From positions 1,707,001 through 1,771,000 of the forward strand of contig NZ_CP034766.1 in the NCBI RefSeq assembly GCF_004006015.1: DNA of 64,000 nucleotides, in the 5' to 3' direction. Source of the DNA: Rhodococcus sp. X156. Its GTDB lineage: Bacteria > Actinomycetota > Actinomycetes > Mycobacteriales > Mycobacteriaceae. Below the pieces are notes generated by a model. It had not been told where the DNA came from, made no database searches, and was given only the letters and a program-made list of their open reading frames with translations. Below, piece by piece: positions 1-9,103 of the stretch; position 1 is the stretch's first letter; each line of letters opens with the position of its first letter. A program made the position numbers and the translations under genes.

Positions 1-112
1 TGGCCTGGGGCTCCGCCACGGCGGTGCCGTCCACGGTGCACGCCACCAGGCTCGTCCCGGCCGCCGCCAGGCACGCCGCGAGAGCCGCAGCGTGCCAGGA
101 CCTTCGCGCCAC
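1..112 (-). CDS. LppK-like lipoprotein, 5' end only
   Basis: The first 37 codons of a gene that runs off the left edge. The GTG start at 110-112 is preceded by an AAGGGGG-like ribosome site. The peptide begins MARRSW, continues with a hydrophobic alanine/leucine run and reaches a lipobox LVAC with the lipidated cysteine at residue 25, so it is an exported, membrane-anchored lipoprotein. The sequence after the cysteine (TVDGTAVAEP) resembles mycobacterial lipoproteins. In M. tuberculosis lppK (Rv2116) lies divergently beside mpa exactly as here, which is why I name that family; the visible part is too short to prove it. An in-frame ATG at 170-172 would give a 20-residue longer and less signal-like N-terminus. 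Confidence 0.6.
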   Translation of the reverse strand, partial: MARRSWHAAALAACLAAAGTSLVACTVDGTAVAEPQA

Positions 113-199
113 GTGGGCCCCCTTCGCGTGTCCCGCCGCTGACCAGGGTGGACAGTACCGCGTGGTGGCCATCACTCGACCCCTGTCGACGCATCCTTG

Positions 200-226
200 T
201 AGCGTAGAAGTTCCCTACGCGAGGAG
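200..226 (+). promoter_or_regulatory. mpa promoter and leader with small inverted repeat
   Basis: A TAGCGT hexamer at 200-205 fits an actinobacterial -10 element. It overlaps an inverted repeat GCGTAG (202-207) / CTACGC (215-220) with a 7-nt centre. The ribosome site GAGGAG at 221-226 directly follows and precedes the GTG start at 233. The repeat could be an operator or a small hairpin beside the ribosome site; the sequence does not decide. Confidence 0.4.
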
Positions 227-232
227 ACGCCG

Positions 233-1915
233 GTGAGCACATCAGATCGGCCGGACACTACCGACGAGCAAGCGGGAGCACCCGAGGCCTCTGCTCGAAA
301 GATCGATTCCCTGACCCAGCGCAACGCCAAGCTGCTCGAGATCCTCAAGGACGCCCGCCAACAGCTGCTGGTGCTGCAGGAGGAGGTGGACCGACTCGCG
401 CAGCCCCCCAGTGGCTACGGCGTCTTCCTCGACGCCAACGACGACGACACGGTGGACGTGTTCACCTCGGGCCGGCGGATGCGGCTCGTGGTCTCCCCGG
501 CACTGAGCATCAGCGACCTCAGCCGGGGCCAGACGGTGCGGCTGAACGAGGCCCTCACGGTGGTGCAGAGCACCGGGTTCGAGCGGGTCGGCGAGGTGTC
601 GGCCCTGCGGGAGCTGCTCGACGGCGGCCAGCGTGCCCTGGTGGTGGGCCACGCCGACGAGGAGCGCGTGGTGTGGCTGGCCGACCCGCTGATCGCCGAC
701 CCGGACGACCCGGACCCGCTGGTCCTGCGTCCCGGTGACTCCCTGCTGGTGGACACCAAGGCCGGCTACGCCTACGAGCGGGTGCCCAAGGCCGAGGTCG
801 AGGACCTGGTGCTGGAGGAGGTGCCCGACGTCGACTACTCCGACATCGGTGGCCTGGGCCGGCAGATCGACCAGATCCGGGACGCGGTGGAGCTGCCCTT
901 CCTGCACGCCGAGCTGTTCAAGGAGTACGCGCTGCGCCCGCCCAAGGGGGTGCTGCTCTACGGCCCGCCGGGCTGCGGCAAGACCCTCATCGCCAAGGCG
1001 GTGGCCAACTCGTTGGCCAAGAAGATCGCCGAGGCGCGGGGCGACAACCCCCGCGAGGCCAAGTCGTTCTTCCTCAACATCAAGGGCCCCGAGCTGCTCA
1101 ACAAGTTCGTCGGCGAGACCGAGCGGCACATCCGGGTGATCTTCCAGCGCGCCAGGGAGAAGGCCTCCGAGGGCACGCCGGTGATCGTGTTCTTCGACGA
1201 GATGGACTCCATCTTCCGCACCCGCGGGTCGGGAGTCTCCTCGGACGTGGAGACCACCATCGTCCCGCAGCTGCTCAGCGAGATCGACGGCGTGGAGGGC
1301 CTGGAGAACGTCATCGTCATCGGCGCCTCCAACCGCGAGGACATGATCGACCCGGCCATCCTGCGGCCCGGCCGCCTGGACGTGAAGATCAAGATCGAGC
1401 GGCCCGACGCGGAGTCGGCGGAGGACATCTTCTCCAAGTACCTCACCCCGGACCTGCCGATCAACGAGGAGGACCTCGCCGAGTTCGACGGCGACCGCCA
1501 GGCCTGCATCACCGGCATGATCCAGCGGGTGGTGGAGCGGATGTACAGCGAGACCGACGACAACCGGTTCCTCGAGGTCACCTACGCCAACGGCGACAAG
1601 GAGGTCCTGTACTTCAAGGACTTCAACTCCGGCGCGATGATCCAGAACATCGTCGACCGCTCCAAGAAGTACGCCATCAAGGAGGTGCTGGAGACCGGGG
1701 CCACCGGACTGCGGGTGCAGCACCTGCTCGACTCGATCGTGGACGAGTTCGCCGAGAACGAGGACCTGCCCAACACGACAAATCCCGACGACTGGGCGAG
1801 GATCTCGGGCAAGAAGGGCGAGCGCATCGTCTACATCCGCACGCTGGTCACCGGCAAGTCCGCCGGAGCCAGCCGGGCGATCGACACCGAGTCGAACACC
1901 GGGCAGTACCTCTAG
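233..1915 (+). CDS. mpa: Proteasome-associated AAA+ ATPase Mpa/ARC
   Basis: Ring-forming unfoldase that captures pupylated proteins and feeds them to the 20S proteasome in the cytoplasm. The 560 residues show an N-terminal coiled coil (about 20-60, the Pup-binding element), then OB-fold inter-domain segments, then an AAA+ module with Walker A GPPGCGKT at 244-251 and Walker [10 protein letters not shown] near 315. The protein ends in GQYL, the penultimate-tyrosine tail by which Mpa docks on the proteasome alpha ring, so the C-terminus is intact. GTG start with GAGGAG upstream. The lipase-like gene begins 34 nt later, and dop, pup, prcB, prcA and pafA follow on the same strand. Called ARC outside mycobacteria. 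Confidence 0.98.
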   Translation: MSTSDRPDTTDEQAGAPEASARKIDSLTQRNAKLLEILKDARQQLLVLQEEVDRLAQPPSGYGVFLDANDDDTVDVFTSGRRMRLVVSPALSISDLSRGQTVRLNEALTVVQSTGFERVGEVSALRELLDGGQRALVVGHADEERVVWLADPLIADPDDPDPLVLRPGDSLLVDTKAGYAYERVPKAEVEDLVLEEVPDVDYSDIGGLGRQIDQIRDAVELPFLHAELFKEYALRPPKGVLLYGPPGCGKTLIAKAVANSLAKKIAEARGDNPREAKSFFLNIKGPELLNKFVGETERHIRVIFQRAREKASEGTPVIVFFDEMDSIFRTRGSGVSSDVETTIVPQLLSEIDGVEGLENVIVIGASNREDMIDPAILRPGRLDVKIKIERPDAESAEDIFSKYLTPDLPINEEDLAEFDGDRQACITGMIQRVVERMYSETDDNRFLEVTYANGDKEVLYFKDFNSGAMIQNIVDRSKKYAIKEVLETGATGLRVQHLLDSIVDEFAENEDLPNTTNPDDWARISGKKGERIVYIRTLVTGKSAGASRAIDTESNTGQYL

Positions 1916-1949
1916 GTCCCGGCGGCGACTCCAGGCACCAGGGGGCCGC

Positions 1950-3143
1950 ATGGGCGAGCAGGGCACACGAGCGACACCGACCAGGAACGAGGTCGGGGCC
2001 ACCGCTCAGCTGCTCGCCCATGCGGTCGACGTGCTCAGCCGACCGGTGCAGGGCACGCACCGAACCATCGCCAACACCGTCTTCGCCGCGGTCGGTCCGT
2101 TCGGGCTGCCCGCGTGGCTGATGCACAACAGCATCGCCGCCCTGACCTACGCCGGAGTGCGCGCCGGTGCGCGGGCCACGGCCGGGATCGTGACCGCGGT
2201 CAGCGACCAGCTGCCCGCGGAGCGGGTGTCCCACGTCGTCACCGGCACGGCGGCCGGCTCGGTGCTGGTGGGCGCGGTCAACGGCCTGCTGGGTGACCAG
2301 CTGTTGGCCGACGGCAACCACCTGGCCGTGGAGCTGGGTCCGCACCACCAGCGCAAGGTCGTGGGGCTGGACACCGCGCTGCTCACCGCCTCCTACACCA
2401 CCGCCACCGGTCACCTCGCGGTGTTCGTGCACGGGCTGGGGGAGACCGAGCAGGCGTGGTGGTACCGCAACCAGGGCCGCGGCAGCCACGGTGAGCACCT
2501 CGCCGAGCTAGGCGTCACCCCGGTGGTGATGCGGTACAACACCGGCCGCTCGATCGCCGAGAACGGCGCGCGCCTGGCCGGGCTGCTCGGCGAGCTGCTG
2601 CAGGCGTGGCCGGTGCCGGTGGAGCGCATCGACCTGGTCGGGCACTCCATGGGCGGGCTGGTGCTGCGCGAGGCGTGCCACCACGACGACGCGCAGACGT
2701 GGCTGGAGCGGGTGCGCACGGTCTGCTACCTGGGCACCCCGCACGAGGGCGCGCCGCTGGCCGACGGCGCGCACCGGCTGGCGCGGGCGCTGAGCTGGTG
2801 GTGGGGCAGCCGCAGCTGGGGCGAGCTGATCGACGTGCGCAGCATCGGCATCGACGACCTGCGCCGCGCCAACCGGCTGCCGCTGGTGCCGGGCGTGCGC
2901 CACGTGGGTGTGACCGCGACGCTGGCGGCGGACCCGCAGACCTGGTGGGCTGCGGCCGTGGGCGACGGGCTGGTGCCGCTGCACAGCGCCCGCGGTCCGC
3001 TGGACGAGCTGCACGTGCTGCCCAGCACCGGCCACCTGGCACTGCTCACCGCACCGGAGGTGTCCGAGGTGCTGGCCGAGCTGGTGGTGTGGGACTCCGA
3101 CCCCGACGAGGTGGACCGACACACCGAGGCCGAGCAGGTCTGA
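1950..3143 (+). CDS. Alpha/beta-hydrolase, lipase/esterase-like
   Basis: Predicted cytosolic or membrane-associated alpha/beta-hydrolase of 397 residues. The nucleophile elbow GHSMGG has its serine at residue 233. A VGDGLVPLHS segment supplies a plausible acid and STGHLAL near the C-terminus a plausible catalytic histidine, so the triad looks complete. The N-terminal 130 residues are hydrophobic and alanine/glycine-rich (helical segments around the VSRPVQGTHRT and AWLMHNSIAALTYAG parts), which suggests membrane contact. The start ATG follows an AGGGGG motif. It sits 34 nt after mpa and about 150 nt before dop, inside the pupylation cluster, which hints at co-expression with mpa. The substrate is unknown; a PGAP1- or triacylglycerol-lipase-like fold is all that can be said. 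Confidence 0.75.
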   Translation: MGEQGTRATPTRNEVGATAQLLAHAVDVLSRPVQGTHRTIANTVFAAVGPFGLPAWLMHNSIAALTYAGVRAGARATAGIVTAVSDQLPAERVSHVVTGTAAGSVLVGAVNGLLGDQLLADGNHLAVELGPHHQRKVVGLDTALLTASYTTATGHLAVFVHGLGETEQAWWYRNQGRGSHGEHLAELGVTPVVMRYNTGRSIAENGARLAGLLGELLQAWPVPVERIDLVGHSMGGLVLREACHHDDAQTWLERVRTVCYLGTPHEGAPLADGAHRLARALSWWWGSRSWGELIDVRSIGIDDLRRANRLPLVPGVRHVGVTATLAADPQTWWAAAVGDGLVPLHSARGPLDELHVLPSTGHLALLTAPEVSEVLAELVVWDSDPDEVDRHTEAEQV

Positions 3144-3279
3144 GGCGCGCGAACGGACGGTCGGCAGCGGGTGTCCAGGCCGGTCACGTCCACTTGGTAG
3201 CGGTCACAGACGCTTTCGCGGTGGTGGGTGCGTCTGCAAGTACCACCAACCACGAACGTCGCTGCGCGCGGTGCGGCCG

Positions 3280-3291
3280 TAGATTGTGCGC
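3280..3291 (+). promoter_or_regulatory. dop leaderless promoter (-10)
   Basis: TAGATT at 3280-3285 is followed by six nucleotides and then the ATG at 3292. That spacing puts the transcription start on the first base of the start codon. Confidence 0.5.
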
Positions 3292-4794
3292 ATGCGAAGA
3301 ATCATGGGCACCGAGGTGGAGTACGGCATCTCCTCGCCGGGCAACCCCACGGCCAACCCGATCCTGACCTCCACCCAGGCAGTGCTGGCCTACGCCGCCG
3401 CCGCGGCGGTGCCGCGCACCAAGCGCACCCGCTGGGACTACGAGGTGGAGTCGCCGCTGCGCGACGCCCGCGGCTTCGACCTCACCCGTCCTGGCCAGCC
3501 CACGCCGGTGATCGACGTGGACGAGGTCGGCGCGGCCAACATGATCCTCACCAACGGCGCCCGCCTCTACGTCGACCACGCCCACCCGGAGTTCGCCGCC
3601 CCCGAGGTGACCGACCCGCTGGACGGGGTCATCTGGGACAAGGCCGGCGAGCGGGTGATGGAGCGCGCGGCGCTGCACGCCGGCAGCGTTCCCGGCGCCC
3701 CCAAGCTGCAGCTGTACAAGAACAACATCGACGGCAAGGGCGCCTCCTACGGCACCCACGAGAACTACCTGATGGCCCGCTCCACCCCGTTCGACGCCAT
3801 CGTGGTGGGGCTCACCCCGTTCTTCGCCTCCCGCCAGGTGATCGTCGGCTCCGGTCGGGTGGGCATCGGCCAGGCCGGCGAGAAGGACGGCTTCCAGCTG
3901 TCCCAGCGCGCCGACTACATGGAGGTCGAGGTCGGGCTGGAGACCACTCTCAAGCGCGGCATCATCAACACCCGTGACGAGCCGCACGCCGACGCGGACA
4001 AGTACCGCCGGCTGCACGTGATCATCGGCGACGCCAACCTCGCCGAGACCGCCACCTACCTGAAGCTGGGCACCACCGCGCTGGTGCTCGACCTCATCGA
4101 GCACGGCGCCGACCTCTCCGACCTGCAGCTGGCGCACCCCGTGCAGGCGGTGCACCAGATCAGCCACGACCCCACGCTGAAGCAGCGGGTGGAGCTGGCG
4201 GACGGCCGACGCCTCACCGGGCTGCAGCTGCAGCGCATCTACCACGAGCGCGTGTCGCAGATGGTGGCGCTGGACCGCGAGCGCGACGAGCGCACCGAGG
4301 ACGTGCTGGCCACCTGGGCGCGGGTGCTGGACATGCTCGAGCGCGACCCGATGGAGTGCGCGTCGCTGCTGGACTGGCCGGCCAAGCTGCGCCTGCTGCA
4401 GGGCTTCCGCGACCGCGAGGGCCTGGGCTGGGGCGCCTCCCGCCTGCACCTGGTGGACCTGCAGTACTCCGACGTGCGCCTGGACAAGGGGCTGTACAAC
4501 CGGCTGGTGGCCCGGGGCTCGATGAAGCGCCTGACCACCGAGGAGCAGGTGCTGGCCGCGGTCACCAACCCGCCCACCGAGACCCGCGCCTACTTCCGCG
4601 GCGAGTGCCTGCGCCGCTTCGGCGCCGACATCACCGCCGCGAGCTGGGACTCGGTGATCTTCGACGTCGGCCGCAAGTCGCTGGTCCGCATCCCCACGCT
4701 CGAGCCGCTGCGGGGGAGCAAGGCGCACGTGGGGGCGCTGCTGGACTCGGTCGACTCGGCCGTGGAGCTGGTGGACGCGCTCACCAACGGCTGA
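3292..4794 (+). CDS. dop: Pup deamidase/depupylase Dop
   Basis: Removes Pup from modified proteins and, where Pup ends in glutamine, deamidates it to glutamate. It is a 500-residue member of the carboxylate-amine ligase fold shared with PafA. The N-terminus [12 protein letters not shown] carries the Mg/ATP glutamate of the GTEVEYG motif, and YVDHAHPE supplies the conserved aspartate (residue 95) proposed as nucleophile. The Dop-specific loop, absent in PafA, is present around residues 40-80. ATG 3292 is preferred over an upstream in-frame GTG at 3286 because a TAGATT -10 box sits six bases before it and because it matches the mycobacterial N-terminus. Near-identical blocks to M. tuberculosis Dop run to the end ([20 protein letters not shown]). 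Confidence 0.97.
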   Translation: MRRIMGTEVEYGISSPGNPTANPILTSTQAVLAYAAAAAVPRTKRTRWDYEVESPLRDARGFDLTRPGQPTPVIDVDEVGAANMILTNGARLYVDHAHPEFAAPEVTDPLDGVIWDKAGERVMERAALHAGSVPGAPKLQLYKNNIDGKGASYGTHENYLMARSTPFDAIVVGLTPFFASRQVIVGSGRVGIGQAGEKDGFQLSQRADYMEVEVGLETTLKRGIINTRDEPHADADKYRRLHVIIGDANLAETATYLKLGTTALVLDLIEHGADLSDLQLAHPVQAVHQISHDPTLKQRVELADGRRLTGLQLQRIYHERVSQMVALDRERDERTEDVLATWARVLDMLERDPMECASLLDWPAKLRLLQGFRDREGLGWGASRLHLVDLQYSDVRLDKGLYNRLVARGSMKRLTTEEQVLAAVTNPPTETRAYFRGECLRRFGADITAASWDSVIFDVGRKSLVRIPTLEPLRGSKAHVGALLDSVDSAVELVDALTNG

Positions 4795-4904
4795 CCGGCC
4801 GCGGTCACCTCGCGTCCTGGGCAGGGGCGCGTGGGTAGTGTTTCGATAGGGACGTGCACGCGCTGGTCCCCCAGCAACGGCACCAGAGAACGAGGGAGTC
4901 GAAC

Positions 4905-5096
4905 ATGGCCCAGGAGCAGACCAAGCGCAGTGGTGGTGGCGACGACGAGGGTGCCGAGGAGCTCGGTGGCGCCGGCCAGGAGCGTCGCGAGCAGCAGAGC
5001 TCGGACACCGACGACATCCTGGACGAGATCGACGACGTGCTGGAGGAGAACGCGGAGGAGTTCGTCCGCGCCTACGTGCAGAAGGGTGGGGAATGA
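4905..5096 (+). CDS. pup: Prokaryotic ubiquitin-like protein Pup
   Basis: The 63-residue, mostly disordered tag that PafA attaches to lysines to mark proteins for the proteasome. It is rich in Gln, Glu and Asp and has the central helix that binds Mpa ([21 protein letters not shown], about residues 35-55). It ends in Gly-Gly-Glu, so it is made in the ligation-ready form and does not need Dop deamidation, unlike the Gly-Gly-Gln form of M. tuberculosis. The ribosome site CGAGGGAG precedes the ATG. The stop codon overlaps the prcB start in an ATGA junction at 5093-5096, indicating translational coupling to the proteasome beta subunit. Confidence 0.98.
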   Translation: MAQEQTKRSGGGDDEGAEELGGAGQERREQQSSDTDDILDEIDDVLEENAEEFVRAYVQKGGE

Positions 5097-5905
5097 GAGA
5101 AGGGGCCAGTCCGGACACCTCGTCGTTCACGGACTACCTGCGCCGCACCGCCCCGGAGCTGCTCCCGGGCAACCGGCACCCCACCAGCACCCTCACCGAG
5201 AACATGGCACCGCACGGCACCACGATCGTCGCCCTCACCTTCGGTGGGGGCGTGCTGATCGCGGGTGACCGGCGCGCCACCATGGGCAACCTCATCGCCC
5301 AGCGCGACATCGAGAAGGTCTTCGTCACCGACGAGCACTCCGCGGTGGGCATCGCCGGCACGGCCGGCGTGGCCATCGAGCTGGTGCGGCTGTTCGCCGT
5401 GGAGCTGGAGCACTACGAGAAGATCGAGGGCATGCCGCTGTCGCTGGACGGCAAGGCCAACCGGCTGGCCTCGATGGTCCGCTCCAACCTGGGCGCGGCC
5501 ATGCAGGGACTGGCCGTGGTGCCGCTGTTCGTCGGCTACGACGTGGACGCGACCGACTCGGTGCACGCCGGCCGGATCATCACCTACGACGTCACCGGTG
5601 GGCGCTACGAGGAGCACTCCGGCTTCCACAGCGTCGGGTCGGGCTCGCTGTTCGCGCGCTCGGCGCTGAAGAAGCGCTACGTGGCCGACAGCGACGAGGC
5701 CACCGCGGTGCGGGCCGCCGTGGAGGCGCTCTACGACGCCGCTGACGACGACACCGCCACCGGTGGGCCGGACCTGGTCCGCGGGCTGTACCCGTCGGTG
5801 GTCACCATCACCGCCGAGCACGGTGCGGTGCGGCTGCCCGAGCCCCAGGTGGCCGAGGTCGCCGAGGCCGTGGTGGCCGAGCGGCACCTCAACCCCGGCG
5901 GCTGA
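5093..5905 (+). CDS. prcB: 20S proteasome beta subunit PrcB
   Basis: Catalytic subunit of the core particle, 270 residues. A propeptide of about 42 residues ends at HG just before TTIVAL, so Thr43 becomes the N-terminal nucleophile after autocleavage. GDRRATMG and the following lysine-containing segment (DIEKVF) provide the conserved Asp and Lys of the Ntn-hydrolase active site. Translation starts inside the last codons of pup (ATGA overlap) and prcA follows after 46 nt, the usual pup-prcB-prcA operon. Confidence 0.98.
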   Translation: MREGASPDTSSFTDYLRRTAPELLPGNRHPTSTLTENMAPHGTTIVALTFGGGVLIAGDRRATMGNLIAQRDIEKVFVTDEHSAVGIAGTAGVAIELVRLFAVELEHYEKIEGMPLSLDGKANRLASMVRSNLGAAMQGLAVVPLFVGYDVDATDSVHAGRIITYDVTGGRYEEHSGFHSVGSGSLFARSALKKRYVADSDEATAVRAAVEALYDAADDDTATGGPDLVRGLYPSVVTITAEHGAVRLPEPQVAEVAEAVVAERHLNPGG

Positions 5906-5951
5906 GCACCTCCCACCCGTCCCGACCCGAGCCGAGCACAGGAGCCCCGCC

Positions 5952-6752
5952 GTGACCATGCCGTACTACGCCTCCGCCGAGCAGATCATGCGCGATCGCT
6001 CGGAGCTGGCGCGCAAGGGAATCGGCCGAGGTCGCAGCGTCGTGGTGCTCACCTGTGCCGACGGCGTGCTGTTCGTGGCGGAGAACCCCTCGGCCACCCT
6101 GCACAAGGTCAGCGAGATCTACGACCGCATCGGCTTCGCCGCGGTGGGCAAGTACAACGAGTTCGAGAACCTGCGCCGCGCCGGCATCCAGCACGCCGAC
6201 CTGCGTGGGTACTCCTACGACCGCCGCGACGTCACCGGGCAGTCGCTGGCCAACGCCTACGCCCAGACGCTGGGCACCATCTTCACCGAGCAGCCCAAGC
6301 CCTACGAGGTGGAGATCTGCGTGGCCGAGGTGGGCCGGCCGGAGGCGTCGGAGCCGGTGGCGCAGCTCTACCGGATCACCTACGACGGCTCCATCGCCGA
6401 CGAGTCGCGGTTCATCGTGATGGGTGGCAGCACCGAGCCGCTGTCGGCCTACCTCAAGGAGCACTACCAGCCGGGGCTGCAGCTCAAGGCGGCGCTGGAG
6501 CTGGCCGTGGCCGCGCTGCAGCAGCACACCAACGGCGGCGCCCGCTCGGTGCCGGTGGACTCGCTGGAGGTCGCCGTCCTGGAGCAGGCGCGCCCACGCC
6601 GGGCGTTCCGCCGGCTGGCCGCCGCACAGCTGGCCACCCTGCTGCCGGCCCAGGCCGCCACCAGCCCCGAGCCTGCGCCGCCGGCGGGCGAGGGCACCAC
6701 CAGCGCCGGGACGGACGAGACCCCGGACCCGGGCCCCGGTCCAGTTGCCTGA
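5952..6752 (+). CDS. prcA: 20S proteasome alpha subunit PrcA
   Basis: Non-catalytic alpha-ring subunit that gates substrate entry and docks Mpa. The 266 residues carry the alpha-type N-terminus ([20 protein letters not shown]) and the conserved [12 protein letters not shown] and [11 protein letters not shown] blocks; there is no processed threonine. The GTG at 5952 is chosen because CACAGGAG lies just upstream and the reading MTMPYY aligns with MSFPYF of M. tuberculosis PrcA; an ATG two codons later is possible. The C-terminal 40 residues are a proline/alanine/threonine-rich tail. Confidence 0.97.
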   Translation: MTMPYYASAEQIMRDRSELARKGIGRGRSVVVLTCADGVLFVAENPSATLHKVSEIYDRIGFAAVGKYNEFENLRRAGIQHADLRGYSYDRRDVTGQSLANAYAQTLGTIFTEQPKPYEVEICVAEVGRPEASEPVAQLYRITYDGSIADESRFIVMGGSTEPLSAYLKEHYQPGLQLKAALELAVAALQQHTNGGARSVPVDSLEVAVLEQARPRRAFRRLAAAQLATLLPAQAATSPEPAPPAGEGTTSAGTDETPDPGPGPVA

Positions 6753-6817
6753 CAAGTCTCTTCGTCGCTGACCAGGTGATGCTGCTCGTCGTTCAGCGCC
6801 GCAGCCTCCGGGCTGAG

Positions 6818-6830
6818 TAGGGTCGACAAG
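6818..6830 (+). promoter_or_regulatory. pafA leaderless promoter (-10)
   Basis: TAGGGT at 6818-6823 is separated by seven nucleotides from the GTG start at 6831. There is no ribosome site in between, which supports a leaderless pafA transcript separate from prcBA. Confidence 0.5.
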
Positions 6831-8189
6831 GTGCAGCGACGAATCATGGGTATCGAGACCGAGTTCGGCGTCACGTGCACCTTCAAGGGCCAGCGCAGGC
6901 TGAGTCCGGACGAGGTTGCCCGCTACCTGTTCCGACGGGTGGTCTCCTGGGGTCGCAGCTCCAACGTCTTCCTCCGCAACGGCGCACGCCTCTACCTCGA
7001 CGTCGGTTCGCACCCCGAGTACGCCACGGCCGAGTGCGACGACCTGGTGCAGCTGGTCAGCCACGACAAGGCGGGCGAGCGGATCCTCGAGGAGCTGCTG
7101 ACCGACGCCGAGCAGCGCCTGGCCGACGAGGGCATCGGTGGCGACATCTTCCTGTTCAAGAACAACACCGACTCGGCCGGCAACTCCTACGGCTGCCACG
7201 AGAACTACCTGATCGGCCGCCAGGGTGAGTTCTCCCGGCTGTCGGAGGTGCTCCTGCCGTTCCTGGTCACCCGCCAGCTGATCGCCGGCGCGGGCAAGGT
7301 GCTGCACACCCCGCGGGGCTCGCGCTTCTGCCTCAGCCAGCGCGCCGAGCACATCTGGGAGGGCGTCTCCTCCGCCACCACCCGCTCGCGGCCCATCATC
7401 AACACCCGCGACGAGCCGCACGCCGACGCCGAGAAGTATCGCCGGCTGCACGTCATCGTGGGTGACTCGAACATGGCCGAGACCACCACCATGCTCAAGG
7501 TGGGTTCCGCCGCCCTGGTGCTGGAGATGATCGAGGAGGGCGTGGTCTTCCGCGACTTCGCGCTGGACAACCCCATCCGCGCCATCCGGGAGATCAGCCA
7601 CGACCTCACCGGCCGGCGCCCCGTGCGCCTGGCTGGGGGCAAGGGGGCCAGCGCCCTGGACATCCAGCGGGAGTACCACTCCAAGGCGGTCGACTACCTC
7701 ACCCGCCGAGAGCCCGACCCGAGCATGGACCGCGTGGTGGAGCTGTGGGGGCGCACCCTGGACGCCGTGGAGTCCGACGACATGTCCAAGGTGGACACCG
7801 AGATCGACTGGGCCATCAAGCAGAAGCTGTTCCAGCGCTACCAGGACAAGCACGACATGGACCTGTCCAGCCCGCGGATCGCCCAGCTGGACCTCGCCTA
7901 CCACGACATCCGGCGCGGCCGCGGCATCTTCGACCTGCTGCAGCGCAAGGACCTGGTCGCTCGGGTCACCGACGACACCGCGATCAAGACCGCCGAGCAG
8001 ACCCCGCCGCAGACCACCCGGGCCAAGCTACGCGGTGAGTTCATCGCCGCCGCGCAGGACGCCGAGCGCGACTTCACCGTCGACTGGGTGCACCTCAAGC
8101 TCAACGACCAGGCGCAGCGCACCATCCTGTGCAAGGACCCGTTCCGCTCGGTCGACGAGCGGGTGGACCGCCTCATCGCCTCCATGTAG
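6831..8189 (+). CDS. pafA: Pup-protein ligase PafA
   Basis: Uses ATP to activate the C-terminal glutamate of Pup and joins it to substrate lysines. At 452 residues it is the same length as the M. tuberculosis enzyme and nearly colinear with it. The N-terminus [15 protein letters not shown] contains the Mg-binding Glu9; [10 protein letters not shown] holds Asp57, the catalytic base; the [20 protein letters not shown] block shared with Dop is present. The GTG start follows a TAGGGT -10 element by seven bases. The gene is convergent with the UbiA-like gene, whose stop lies 18 nt beyond. Confidence 0.98.
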   Translation: MQRRIMGIETEFGVTCTFKGQRRLSPDEVARYLFRRVVSWGRSSNVFLRNGARLYLDVGSHPEYATAECDDLVQLVSHDKAGERILEELLTDAEQRLADEGIGGDIFLFKNNTDSAGNSYGCHENYLIGRQGEFSRLSEVLLPFLVTRQLIAGAGKVLHTPRGSRFCLSQRAEHIWEGVSSATTRSRPIINTRDEPHADAEKYRRLHVIVGDSNMAETTTMLKVGSAALVLEMIEEGVVFRDFALDNPIRAIREISHDLTGRRPVRLAGGKGASALDIQREYHSKAVDYLTRREPDPSMDRVVELWGRTLDAVESDDMSKVDTEIDWAIKQKLFQRYQDKHDMDLSSPRIAQLDLAYHDIRRGRGIFDLLQRKDLVARVTDDTAIKTAEQTPPQTTRAKLRGEFIAAAQDAERDFTVDWVHLKLNDQAQRTILCKDPFRSVDERVDRLIASM

Positions 8190-8207
8190 GCGCCGCGGGG
8201 CAGCTGC

Positions 8208-9050
8208 TCAGCGCAGCGCGCTGCCGGAGAGCACCAGCAGCACCACGTCCACCAGCGCCACCCACACCACCGCGCGGAAGAGCCCGAGCGAGGTGAGCAG
8301 GCCGACGCCCACGGCCACCACCGCGGTGACCAGCGCCGCGGCGCCCACCACCCACGGCAGGTTCTGCGGGCCCAGCACCAGCAGCACCGACGCGGCCAGC
8401 AGCAGCACCACGGTGGCCGTGACCGACCCGCGGGCGCCCAGCACGTGCGGCAGCCCACGCACCCCAGTGGCTGCGTCCGCTGCCAGGTCGGGCAGCACGT
8501 TGGCGAAGTGCGCCCCGCTGCCCAGCAGTGCGCCTGCCGCCACCAGCCACCACGGCACCGTGGCCACGGGGGCGACGACGAACGCCGGCAGCGCCCCGAA
8601 GGCCACCGCGTAGGGCAGCACCGACAGCACCGTGGACTTCACGCCCAGGTCGTAGACCCAGCCCCCACCAACCACCAGCAGGTGCAGGCCCAGCGTCACC
8701 CCGACCGCGCTCTGCCCGTTCCAGCCCGCGGCCACCGCCAGCGGCACGCTCACCACCGCCGCGACCACCGCGGCGGCGCCGACGGTCCGCGTGCTCAGCT
8801 CACCCCGGGCCACCGGCTTGTCCTCCCGGCCCGCGGCCCGGTCCCGGGCGGCGTCCACCGCGTCGTTGAGCCACCCGATGGAGAGCTGGCCGGTGAGCAC
8901 CGCGCCCAGCACCCACAGGCTCGCCGCACCCCGCCCGGCCACCACCGCGAGCAGCCCGGCCACCGCGGTGACGGCCACGGTGGGCTCGGGGTGGCAGGAG
9001 GCCAGCAGCGCACGTGTGCGAGAACCCTTGTGCTGCAGCACCTGCACCAC
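8208..9050 (-). CDS. UbiA-family prenyltransferase
   Basis: Integral membrane prenyltransferase of about 280 residues with eight or nine hydrophobic helices. The first Asp-rich motif NDAVDAARDR and a second NVLPDLAAD/YDLGVK region match the Mg-diphosphate sites of UbiA enzymes (family role: joining a polyprenyl chain to an aromatic or sugar acceptor). The acceptor cannot be read; SCO4491-type membrane prenyltransferases and MenA are the nearest ideas, though this sequence lacks the typical MenA context. The start is uncertain: GTG codons near 9041-9050 follow a GGGGG run, while a TTG at 9089 would add 13 residues but has no ribosome site. It is divergent from pafB with start codons about 50 nt apart, so their promoters overlap. 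Confidence 0.8.
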   Translation of the reverse strand: MVQVLQHKGSRTRALLASCHPEPTVAVTAVAGLLAVVAGRGAASLWVLGAVLTGQLSIGWLNDAVDAARDRAAGREDKPVARGELSTRTVGAAAVVAAVVSVPLAVAAGWNGQSAVGVTLGLHLLVVGGGWVYDLGVKSTVLSVLPYAVAFGALPAFVVAPVATVPWWLVAAGALLGSGAHFANVLPDLAADAATGVRGLPHVLGARGSVTATVVLLLAASVLLVLGPQNLPWVVGAAALVTAVVAVGVGLLTSLGLFRAVVWVALVDVVLLVLSGSALR

Positions 9051-9091
9051 GCCCCCGACCGCGCTTTCGCCACTGTTCGCTGCCAGCAACC

Positions 9092-9103
9092 TAGGGTATG
9101 CGT
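9092..9103 (+). promoter_or_regulatory. pafB leaderless promoter (-10)
   Basis: TAGGGT at 9092-9097 lies six nucleotides before the GTG at 9104. An ATG at 9098 sits inside the expected -10 to start-site interval, so the GTG is the better start. Confidence 0.5.

Noticed and set aside
24-236. Small plus-strand frame before mpa
   Set aside because: It has no ribosome site, overlaps the mpa start and runs opposite a convincing lipoprotein signal peptide.
3184-5130. Long minus-strand frame opposite dop and pup
   Set aside because: The translation is a shadow rich in Val, Gln, His and Gly, while the plus strand encodes unmistakable Dop and Pup.
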